From positions 15,686,001 to 15,750,000 of the forward strand of contig CM060734.1 in NCBI GenBank assembly GCA_030704615.1: DNA of 64,000 nucleotides, written 5' to 3'. Of the stretch, positions 20,441 to 32,300 are shown in pieces. This stretch comes from Takakia lepidozioides (taxonomy: Eukaryota; Streptophyta; Takakiopsida; Takakiales; Takakiaceae). The notes beneath the pieces were generated by a model. It was not told the DNA's origin, made no database searches, and was given only the letters and a program-made list of their open reading frames with translations. Position numbers and translations under genes: made by a program. Each line of letters opens with the position of its first letter. Within the stretch, counting starts at the first letter, position 1.

Positions 20441-23215
20441 CCTTGCGGCCAGGGAGGCTCCTTGAATTACAAAGAAAAAAATTTGCCTGTGTTTTACGGC
20501 ACCAGAGACCGTTCAGGCAACTGGCCCGGGGTCACCCGGGAATAGAACAAGGTGGTGAAAATAGATTTATTGCAGAGAAATGAAGAATGTGCAAACCGTC
20601 CACAGGACTAGTTTTTCATTGATACAGCCTACCCAGATTCAGATTATATGGCACCCACAGCAAAGCCTCCCAAAACTCCAGAGCCAAATTCCAAAAAAAA
20701 TTGACATTTCCATGGTTTGCACGTGCGATACGCACGTGAAAAGTGCAAAATGGACGTTTTTCACGCAGGTGCAAACGGGACGCCATATGCTGTACCTTTG
20801 CATGGGCTTTTCACCATCGGTGACAAAATTGCATGGCTGACATCTCCTCGACGATTGCAGGCAACATTTGAGGGAAGAAATAATCTTAAACGTGAGGGAC
20901 ATGTAACAAGAAAGTGTTCCATCGCATGAGGTAAGTAGCTTGAACATTTTATGTTTAGAGCTCTCGGAGTGACAGATAGGGCTGGTAGTTTATGTATGTT
21001 GGTGTTTGCTCACTGCACTCTACCGTGACGAGGCTCCGACGGAATAAAGTGTGGAACGCCATGCAATTTCGTAAAACGAAAAAATGAAGAAGGCGCAGTC
21101 GCAGCCGCCACACCGACAGCGACAGCGCGCCACCTGCCATTTGGGGATTTGTGGGGAACAAACCATCATGGTTTGCTTACAAACCCGAGGTCCTTCCCGG
21201 AAACGTGTTGGAACGTCGATGGTGCGCTTTGGTGATCGACGGGTTGCATTTGTGGAAGATTTCACCTACGTTTTCTTTTGTGTTCTTTGGCTCACGGATT
21301 GAGTGTTGGCAATGAAGGATCGTTGGTCCAGGCAGCAGTGTAGTCAGCTTTCGTCTCCTGCATATCCTGGAATTTCGTCAATTCAGGTTGGAAAGAGCTC
21401 TGGGATTGTCTGGAATTCCATGCAAACCTAGGGAGTTGTTGGTTCCAGGCTATATCACTTCAACTAGGGAATTAGGAAGCCCTTGATTGATGGTGGAAGG
21501 TGTTTGGATAGAGTGAGAACCTCCAAGTAAGGTGCAATTGAGTAGGGGTGAGCAAGTAAGTGGCCATGGATTTGCGTTGCCAGTTGCGGATTGGCAATCT
21601 GCCTCCTCTCATGGAGGCCACCACGATCGTCTACACACACGGACAATAGGGAATGTTTTATGTGCTGATGATTGGTCTGACAAGGACAATTAAGAATTGG
21701 CGGAGTGAGCGGGACTCCTAAATCAACGATCGTGTTGATGTGTAACAAGACTCTGAGCATGAAACAGTTCGTGAGCCCTGATGGCAACCTGCAGGGCCTT
21801 GTGGATGGCCGACCACTTGAGTCTCGCCAGGTAGGGCCAATGAATGCCACTTCAAAGTCCTTACTGAGCAAGTCCAGATTTCAAAAGGAATTTCTTCTGG
21901 CTTTCGTTGAACGGATGTCCTTCGTGCTTTCCATTGATTTGATCTTTGTTTCTGCGTCTCTAATATGCAAGCCCTTTCGGGTACTTGGGGACTATCTCAT
22001 CTCACCTGACACCGCACGAAGGCCATGGTAATCAGCTGGATAGATATCTATTGAAGACTTCTCACAGATCCCACGTTGTTCTTTTCTTTTCCTTTCCATG
22101 TTCGTGAAATACTTTCCTCTGGACTGGCCCTCTGCTCCGTCTATCCACAGCACATAGGGGTGGGACCATCCGAGGTTAATTAGCATTCAATCTTTTTCTA
22201 GCATATTCTTGAATGCAATTTTTTGTAAAACATTGGTAAGAGACAAATCTACATTTCTGGTCTAGTTGCAATAACCAGGTTGGAATCCCCTAATTAAGTT
22301 ACTATTCCACTTATTTTCTTTGCGAGATGTAGCCTCAAGGTGTAGGTCTATCTTTTCATGAGCAATATTTGTGTAGGGTGATCATTCTTACACTTCAATG
22401 CTTCAGGTCCTCAAGAACTATGGTACATTTCAGGTCTGAGAGAAGAGATCGTTCTGTAAGACAGGTTACTTATGTTGTGACCCTTTGTTGGGCATAAGTT
22501 CCTTGCATTTGAAGAAGTAGGGCCCTGCACCACTTTTGTTGTTCAGTTTTGGTATTTTTTTTCTGGAAGAGAGGAGAATATCTGCTTTGCAGAAAATGTC
22601 TACAGAATGATACCTTAGCACATGTTACGTGGACACTCTTGGTCAGTGTGTACTGTAATTGCAATGGCTTTCAATCTCTGACTGAACACTTAGCTTTCCA
22701 GGTATATGTTCCTCTATCCTGCCCCTTTCCTAAATGAGTAGAGTGTCATCTGAGGTTAAACTCGGCCTCGTTGCACAGCTCTCCCCAGTCTCATAGACTT
22801 TTGTGACTAGTATTTACTCAAGAGTGCTGAATATTTCTTCCAACCATCTTGATGGATGATGGGAGGTTTGTGCCTTAGTGTGGACTTAAGCACTCCCTTT
22901 CTATATTCACATAGTACTAGGATCTCAATGATGGTTGACCCTGTTATTGAATCACAGAGGGTGTTGAGCAGTTGTGATAAAACTTGACCTAAACTTTGAC
23001 TTTGTCACATATATTCTGTCTCTCTCTTATCAACACATATAACGGTGTCATCTTGTGCGTTTAGCAGCACTGACAATAGGTGTTACCACAGCCTTCCCTC
23101 TTTACTGACTTGCAAGGGATAGTGAGGAGACTACTATACCAGTTGATACTGTCGTTTGCATGATCAGTTGGGCATCGGGAAATCTGATGTTATAAGTGAT
23201 GAGTATGGTTCTTGG
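20441..23215. other. Region upstream of the WD40-TPR gene; no exon identified
   Basis: Many short open frames, none recognisable. The first exon or exons and promoter of the ASG2/WDTC1 homologue should lie here or further upstream, but no frame resembling the family N-terminus was found by eye. ORFs at 21,705-22,031 and 21,084-21,302 are unsupported. Confidence 0.3.
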
Positions 23216-23236
23216 GAGCAGGTACCACTACCATTT

Positions 23237-26200
23237 ATGCGCACGGTGCAGATGCACTCATCCCTGGTGCAACGGTTGCAGCTTGACAAGGTCATGGAGG
23301 TAACTCTCTCTCCCCACCCTCTTCTGTGTCACCTTTGTTTGACCTAAAGCAGGTAAGGTAGTTGGATTTAGTCGTAGAGAAGGGGTCTCGGCAAACGTTT
23401 CATGAGTTCATTCTCTCTCTCCCTCTCCAGTACTGTCCATATCATCAGAGACAACTACATTGTCATGCCTTCCTTACGAGGGCTTGGTGCAACTTCAGAT
23501 TTAATTCTGATGCTGTATGGGCTGACACTGAAAGATCTTGGGAGGATAGAACCGTACCATGCAAAGTAGAGTCTGAGCATCCTTCCTTATTCAGACCCTC
23601 CCTACTATCATATGCAGGCAGATATTGGTGTCTTTTAGATATTTTAGCAGAGACATTAAGCTATTCTGCCTGCATGAGGCACTTTGCCTTCTTGCACTGT
23701 TTGGGGTTTGATTATTTCTTTGGTTTGTGCGGCTCTTCCACACAGTGCCGTTCTGCCTTCACCTGAATGATTTGACCTTGATAGGCATATACTTCAGTTG
23801 ATGGCCTGTGACAGTGGCCGTTATTTTCAATGCACAGGGTCACCAAGGCTGTGTGAATGCGCTCGCATGGAATGTGAAGGGGTCCCTCCTCCTGTCTGGT
23901 TCTGATGACACAAAGGTATGCTCTGTTGGCGTTCACATCCCTAATTGAGAAATTGACGGACCTGTGAAGACTCTTTTGGTGGTTGTTTATACCAAGGTAA
24001 GTCCCAGTAGTGAGCCCCTCACAAAGGTAGTGTCCGTTTCCTCCTGTTCGCCCAAAATGGGCAGGGGGTCTACAGCTTCAAGGCTATGGCAAACAACATC
24101 TTATGAGTACATCCTCTCTTTTGGTAGAGTTCTTGTTCCTTTGATAGTTCAATTCATATAGGATTGAAACTAATTATCTTGTTGATTGCCAGGTCAATCT
24201 CTGGGACTATGGCAGTCAAAAGCTGCTCCACAGCATCGACACAGGCCATTCAGCAAACATTTTTTGCACCAAGTTCATGCCAGAGACTGGAGATGATGTC
24301 GTGGTTTCTGGTGCAGGCGATGCAGAGGTATGACATGCACATCAAGATCTTTTAACTCCCTTCACCTTCCCATGCAGCTCACAAAAAGGATCTAACGGTA
24401 GGGGCTTGCACGAAGTTCATGTAATGACAAGTGATCTTAAAGTATGCAGCAAATATTTGTAGTTCAGGGAATCTTGAGCTTCCTGCTACTGATTCCAAAC
24501 AGAGAATGTAGTTGCTGCTGTCTGATTGGAGACAAGGATTGTGTGGGAGACGTTAGAATTGTATTATACTCATTCTGGAGTACCTTCTTTGTCTCTTTCT
24601 ATTTGGTTTTCAGATTCGGGTCCATCGGGTGAGTCGGTCGGCAGCAACAGGGAGTGGAGGGGCATCATACTCTGAGCAAACTGCTCTCTTCCGTTGTCAC
24701 ACAAGGCGGGTTAAAAAGTTGGCGGTAAGGATCTTTTTGTGTCTTTGTAAATGGATTCGCTATTTGCCTCCTTGTGGTAAGAAACACATTTTCAGTTACT
24801 CTTCAACTAGGCAATTCGAAAGCCAATTTTCGCCACTGTATATCTACTTATGTAAACACTTCATTTGTTTTTCAGGTTGAAGAGGGGAACCCACACGTGA
24901 TATGGAGTGCAAGTGAAGATGGCACCCTAAGGCAGCACGATTTGAGAGAGGGCATCCTGTGTCCACCCCATAGTGCTCCAGACCAAGAGTGTCACAATAT
25001 TCTAGTAAGTTAAGGTCTTTAGCAAGTTCTTTGCAGCGTAAAGGTATGGAAGAGGAAACAAAAAATTTGGTTGGATAGAGCAAGCCTGATGCATTTTTGC
25101 AGGGTTCCAGATTAGTTAGCCACCCTTGTAAGGCTATGACTCTACCTGATTATGGTGGGTCACTTTCTTGCTGGGCAGTTGGACCTCCGCAGTGGTGCGA
25201 AGAGATCGCTTTCAGAGGCTCCCAGGCACAGCCTGGCTCTGAAGACCTGTGCTATCAGCCCAACTCAACCCCATTTGCTCCTTATTGGTGGGAGGTAATT
25301 GCCCTGTTTCACTTGTTATCTGAGATGAAAAGCTTGCTGCCTTCACATGGGACAGCTTATCCATTCTATCGTCTGCTAATGGCAAGAGTCAAGCTAGCAC
25401 AGTTTCAGGAACCAAAACCTTTGTTTCACCACACTCCAAGCAGATATACTAAATAGACCATGTCCATACGGCTCAATCAAAGAATAAAGTTTGTCCTACT
25501 CACATGATTCTCTGGTTCACTTTAGGCACACAGGTTTTATTTGGACTGGCGTTTTCCTGCCATTTTCACTCAGCCTGTCATTTAGCTAGAGCTCTGAGAT
25601 GTTGTCTCCTGTCTGACTAAGGTAAATGGGTTCACAATCCAGGAATTAGGTCGTGGTTCTATTTCCTTCCCTTGACCTCCCTTTGCTTCGTTGATTCCTT
25701 TACTTACGATGGCAGTGTATCAGTGTTTCTTCTGTGGCACATCATGGCTATGATCTGTGTGACGTCTTAGTGTGGTTGACAATATTAGTTGAATCAAGAT
25801 AAGATGGTAAATGTGTGAGAGAGTATTGCCGCCGATTTTAAAATTGGGGAAAGCCGGGATTTCAGCTGTGCTGAGACTGCTATGTGTGGGAGGGGCATCC
25901 CAGAATTGCTTAACAGGGTCAGAGGAGAGAGTGGGAGAGTGCTTTGGACAGTTTGTATGCTAGAGATTGTGGCAGTGGTATGGTACAACAGAGATTGTGA
26001 CAGTGGAACTTAGTACTTTGTGTTGCCACATGCAGTGATGCCTTTGCTCGACTATACGATAGGCGAATGCTACCTCCTCCCACATCATCACAGCAGCCAG
26101 CCAAGCCGCCACCTTGCATCTCCTACTTCTGTCCCGCCCATCTATCTGACTATGTAATATCCATATCTTTGGAGTGTACTCTCTCTGCCATAGAGTTGAT

Positions 26201-26382
26201 CCTCTTGATTATTTGTCAGCAACATCTCAATTTCCGAATTTTATCTCTGACACAAACTGTTTTGTGTTGTTGGCAGAGCCGATCAGGGCTACATTTGACA
26301 CATGTCACATTCAGTCCAAATGGTCAGGAGGTTTTACTAAGCTACAGTGGCGAGCATGTCTACCTCATGGATGCCAACAGTG
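23237..26382 (+). CDS. ASG2: ASG2/WDTC1 homologue: N-terminal WD40 exons
   Basis: Exons 1-8. The first identified exon encodes a helix with QMHSSLVQRL; an ATG lies at 23,237, but homologues start about 30 residues earlier, so one more 5' exon is expected. Then follow GHQGCVNALAWN (WD repeat start), LSGSDD...NLWDY, HSANIFCTKF, VVSGAGDAEIRVH, CHTRRVKKLA, WSASEDGTLRQHDLRE, LDLRSGAKR, LLLIGGSDAFARLYDRR and LHLTHVTFSPNG...SYSGEHVYLMD. The HDLRE segment retains the Asp-x-Arg that DDB1-binding WD40 proteins place at the end of a repeat. In the first repeat the equivalent position reads WDYGSQ, lacking Arg. Exon 8 ends at 26,382 with donor GTGGGT and joins in phase to 27,685. Confidence 0.88.
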
Positions 26383-29300
26383 GTGGGTTTGAAGGACTCA
26401 AAATTAGAGCTATGTATGCTGGAAGTAGTGGGAGTACCAGGGCCTTATCCAGTCACTCTGCCAAGTTTTAGAGAGATCCTCAAAAATACCAGTCTGTAAT
26501 CAGGTTATAATGGCAGTGTAGGTGGAATCCTCCTACCTCCATCCAAGATCTGCATCAATTCCATTTCTGTCAGCAATTTTTTGTTGGTCAGGGTCCTGGA
26601 AATCAAGTTCTGGATAGCAAGTTATGTTGCAGCCTAATTAAAAGAGTAGTGCAGCCCAAAGCCAACTACAGAAATGTGACCTTTCTTTGTAACACTTCCA
26701 CAACATTTTACAAACTAACCTTGTGTAGAGTATGCTGGTCTACAGTGAGCACACAGTTATGACTTAAAGGAGGCTCCCTTCAGGCTTCATGTCGGCAGGG
26801 TCACGAAAGTACCCAGCTATGCTTCTTGTGAACATGGCTTGGTCTGTTCTCCCATCTGTTAGCCTCTCAATGAGAAATAATACACAACTGGATGTGTCAA
26901 TAGGTTAAATTGCTTTTTCAACATCCACAAAACCGCCATGGACCTGCTAATTCCAAGCACTCACAGACATCAGTATGTCTATAAATGCTGAACACGGTTC
27001 AAGGCTGGTATACTCTTTCCATCATGGCATGTGAAAGTGGTCGAACAGTATTTGAAGATTCTTCCATGTCCCTTGTACACTGAAGCTGGCCATTGAGGAT
27101 AGAAAGGTAGGCATCACAATCATATAGGAGGGAATTTTCTGAGAGGCCCCTTTTGACAATTTTTTGATGTGGTCAATTTGTCAGCTCTACTGCAGCTCCC
27201 TCTAAGTCCCACAATGGCAGATCAGGTTGTAAACAAATCTTCAAAAAATTCAGCTCAATAACCTAACAGGAGAGTGGCAGGGTGGACTATTCTAACTCAG
27301 TAACCAAAAGAATGACGAGTCTCTGTAGGTACACTTCTTGCAAAGTTGTTTTATGGGTAGAAAGGATGATAAACAAGGGAAATGAGAGTCAAGAGGGGAT
27401 ACCTTACTTGTTATAGGAAACAACGTTGATTGCATGAAAGATGTTGAGAATTGACATTAAAAAAACCTGGTCAAATGAAGGCAGGTTGCCAGCTATAAAC
27501 TCTGCATCTTGTTTGTTTCATGATGGCACATGGAAGTACAGATTGAAGGAACAAGTCTCCTGTCCTTGTGAATTATTTCAGGTGTCTGGTAAGGTCTTGA
27601 AGCTGTATGCAGATCGTCATCTGTGACTTGGTGCCATATTATGTCTTGTTGATGGATTGTATGAATGGCTCATGGTGAATGCAGGCCAGGATGATGCAGT
27701 TGTTTATGTGGCCAGTGATGTACCCAAGCGAACAGTGCTTATGCCTATCATTAATGGCACTAAATGCAATGCACCGCCTCCCTCTTTGAGCACAATGGGT
27801 TTTTGCTGCAGGCGAAATTCTGCTTGGGTGGGTTTCTACTTGAGTTATGCATTGTCTTCTGTGAGCTTACAGACCTGTTTCATGCCACTTTTGTGTCCAC
27901 AGCATAGTGGATAGTGCTCGAGGCTGATCCCTGTTAGGAGCAGACATATTGTAGGGTGCATAGGCAAGTACATATTGGTAAGTATTTGTTCTGTGCAGCA
28001 TTAGCTTAACAAATCCTGGTGGTTTTGGAAGAGAGTACTTAGTTACTTAGAATTATTCTGTTGGGATTCAGTTGGCTTAGCCAAGCTAGCTCACTATTGG
28101 TGCATTATTATGCATGGATAGGTGGTGAAACCATGTGCCAGAAACTTCGCTCCCCCCTTCAAAAAGAGTAGACAGTTCTGAAACTTTGGAGGCCTATTGT
28201 GCAGTTACAAGAGTGCAAGGAGCTTTTAGAGGAAGCAAAAAGGGCTTTGGAGGAAGGGAAGAACTATATGTATGCGATTGAGGCAAGTAGTGAGGTGTTG
28301 GATGCTGGAGGGCCGGTTGTGGGTGCGGGTCTACGTCATGATTGTGTGTGTGTCCGTGCTGCTGCCTTTCTAAAGGTATGGTCTCTACAAAGCCTTCATT
28401 GTTTGAATCCTGACTTAAAAAACCTTCCGTGCTAAGTGTCAGCTTTCCACTGTTGAGGATCGCTCCTGTGTTACTTCCAGGTGACTGTTAAAAACCCTTC
28501 CTTTATGGAAAGTAGGCTGCCAATGATTACTTTCGAATTGCTTCCATGGTGTTGTTAAGACACCTTCTTCCAGCTGTCTCATGTGGTGTCAGCTCTGTTT
28601 GGGTTCAATGGAGCAGAGGCTTATTTCAGTGAGAATGATGGAAGTAATGATGATTTGTATTGTTTTAAGGGCCACAGGGGAAATGCGTGTGTTGGCCAGA
28701 AATGGTTGGCAGTTGGCTGTTGGGGAAGGCCTGAGTCACAGTCACGACGAGAGGGCTGCTCTATGAGATCACTCAGAAGGCTGGTCCTTGAGACAGGCAA
28801 TGTGTCAACTCGTTTTCTGACAATAGTTTATTGAGAAAGGGACTCTGACAGGAAAGTATAGCCTAATGAAGAATGCCTGCTGGTGTTGCAGCGTGGATGG
28901 AAGAACGATGTGCATATGGCGATACGAGACTGCAATGAGGCCCGGGCTATCAACCCCATGTCTACCTGCGCCCACCACAGTATGGCCGAGGCACTTTCAC
29001 AGGTCTATCCCATACCTGTGTGTCATGTTCATCCTGCAAGTAGATGGAAGTGGTTAAGCAACGTGGTACAGCAGGTGGGTATTCTCCATGTGACCAGAAG
29101 GCGCTTGTAGAGTCTATACTGCAAGGTATACATTCTTCGTATCACATCCGTGACAGACTTATGTGCTGGGAGCTTCACCAATAACTGAGGGTTATTGTGG
29201 TCATTACAGTGTGGGGGAATAACTTCGCTCAGTAGTCCAGGGCATCTTACAGCAGCCATACGGGGCCGCTTGTGCCATTCTATTTACAACATGATACAGC

Positions 29301-32300
29301 TCCACTCTGGCTGCTTTAGGCATAAAGTGGATGCCCTGACCTAGCTATTCAGTAGCGGTCTTTCTGAGGGTTGTTTGAAAGTGCATCAGAAACCCTTCCT
29401 GGGCATGAGTGCATTGTGAGTTTCTGTTGTGGAAGTGCGGATCTTCCTGCACATACAGACACGCAATGAGCGTGCCTTTACCGCACACACGAAAGGAATC
29501 AAATTTACTTTGTGGTGTCCTTTTTTTCACCCTCTATTTCTATAGCTTCATTGCTGCTAGCTCTACCTGTCGAGCAATGGCTGTTTAGTGTTGTCAATCA
29601 TGTCCACAAGTGAGGTAGGACTTGACAAGTTGCTATAATGGCTAGTCATATGTTGGTCTTTAGGGTTGCTACTGCATCTCTCATATACATGCAAAATTTC
29701 AGGAGTCTGTTAGAGAGGCCTGAATCTATATCATAGTAGATGGGAACTTTGTGCAGCTTGGGAGACATAAGGAGGCACTTGATTATGCAATGAGGGCTCA
29801 CCATTTGGAACCATCTGATAGTAGATTATCTGAGCACGTTACACAGATCCGGGCCAAGATATGCAAAGGTGAGCTTATCCACCTCATGGTTATGCATGTT
29901 TTATCGACATCATTTAATGTGGGAGAGAAATTGAGACAATAGAAAGTACTTATCTGCCAGCTCACAGCACCCTATACGGTATCAGGCTGGTTGACTCTTT
30001 TGAAGCTCCCAGCATACATGCATCTTTGGATGTGTGTGTATATATGTATATGGAAAATTTTCCAACCCCAGGAACCATCAGATATTGAGAGCCCATGATT
30101 CATATGGCTACTGATGAAAACACATTCTTGGCTTTCACTTCACATCAAAATGACGGTTTCTCATGCCAAGCCTCTGATTCACTGTCCGGGGTACTCTCAC
30201 CAGAGAGAAGCTCTCCTCCAATCTATCAAGAGAATTGTGCCTGTACCTCTGTTTACCAACTTTGAAAGTCTCGAGGCTGAGCCAAAAGCCCAGGCCCTTC
30301 TGAGGCCTAGTTTTTGGGCAAATCACACACAGCAGATTGATGCTTGTGTGAAGGGATTGCTAGAGGATATCTGGAAAACCTGAATCAATTCTATTTATAA
30401 AGGTAAGTCTTACTACAGAGGTAGGTTCTGTCCCTTTGGTTTCCGCTCAAACTGGGCGCGGGGTCAATGGCCACAAGGCTACGGCAAACAACGTCTTATG
30501 AGTACATTCTCATGCCAAGCCTGTGTGTTAATTTCTGTTTAAGCCTGAGTCAGTTTGTTTCTTTGCAGCGTGTTGGGGTTATGCTGCAATATTATCTGCA
30601 TATCCGCTATGGATGTAACTGATACAACTCCCAAGTTTGGCTATTGTACGTATTACAATGACTTTGATCTGGGTTTGGGATATTTTTGGCTCACAGTAGA
30701 GGAAGCAAGGATCAACAGGAGTGAGGGGGAGACCAGGTCTGGGCGGAGAGCATCACGAATAAGCTCAATCAGTGATCTGCTGTTCAGGTCAGAGCCAGAG
30801 CACGGTGATGTTTCCCTGGACACGCAAGTTAGTGATAGAGAGGAGACCGATTTCTTTGACGATGATATGGAAATGGAGATGGAGATCGAGATGTCTGTTG
30901 CAGAAGATGAAGAGAGGGACAGGGATGCCGGGGGACGACCTGGATCCAGCTTAAACTTGAGGCTGCGGCGTCGTGGTGAGACTGGTGGGCGTGAACGCAA
31001 CCTGAAAAGTCACCCTTCTTCAGCATCTGTCACGGCTTCCAACGGGACAGTAAATGAGAATTCTGGATCAGAGGTGGATTTGCTTACTTGGTTGATCACT
31101 GTTGCATGGTTTCATATTAATGTCTCAGTAACTAGTCTCTCTCTCTCTCTTCCCTCCCTGGAAAACCTGAACTAATTCTCTTTATCATGGTAAGTCACAC
31201 TACTGGAATGAGCCCCTCACAAAGGTAGTATCTGTTTCCTTTTGTTCCGCCCTATCTGGGAGCTGGGTCTGTGGTCACAAGGCTATGGGAAACAAGGTCT
31301 TATGAGTACATAACTATTCAGGAAAGGGAAGAAGAAGGAAAACCCATCTTTGTCTTCTTCCTGGATGTAAAAAAGGCTTATGACACGGTATGGCATGACG
31401 GGCTGTGGCTGGGAATTGATGTGGAGTATGGTTCACAACCTGTATGCGAACACCAAAAGTTGTGTTATGGTCAATGACTAGGAAGCTTTGTTTCTTGCCA
31501 TTGACCAAGGTGTAGCTCAAGGTTGTATCCTCTCCCCCCTGCTCTTCAGTGTTCTCATTAATCAGCTCCTTGAAGATGTGGACAGAGAGGGATTTGGTTA
31601 AAGGTCCGTGATGCCACCATACCAGCTCTTATGCTTGCAGATGAGTTCGTTGGCCTAGGGGATACCCCATCCTAGGAGTTGATGGATTGTGTGAAGATGT
31701 ACTTTTGACCTGTCGAGGTTAGAAGCCAATGTTGATTAATGCTTGTGGTGGCCTCCAATAAATGTGGGGAGGGAGGAGGGGATCTCAAATGGACATGGGG
31801 CAGTGAAGAGATCCCCGTGCTCCCTTCCTACACATAACTTGGTGTTGAGTTTTCCTCCAGTTGTAACCAGGATGTGCATATCCAAAATGTGGTTCGAACA
31901 GCTAAATGCAAGCTTTGGGTCTCACTCAAGTTTTCCACTGCAGAGAGATAAAAGGACCATGCTTTGCAACATTATTAGGCCTACCTTGGAGTACGCATCT
32001 GCCGTGTGGGAGGGCAACTCCAACCATGCTAAAACTTTAGAATCTGTTCAGCTTTCAGTGCTCAAAGAAGCATGTCAGCATTCTCTAGAAGAGCTATCAT
32101 GGCTGTTTAGGGTGAGTTTGGCGTACCACCCTTGAGCTCTCGATGTGATGAGATCACGGTCAGATGGTGGGGTCACTTGAATCGCATTATACCCTAAGAT
32201 GATTGAATCTATTTCTTGGAAGCAAGACCGTCCTGTTGATCAGGTTAGGTCCTGGCGGAAAAAGGTAGAGGAGATTTTCAAGTACCTGAATATTAGGCAG

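Noticed and set aside
21705-22031. ORF upstream of the WD40-TPR gene as a possible first exon
   Set aside because: Composition and sequence do not resemble the family N-terminus and no in-phase junction to 23,237 was found.
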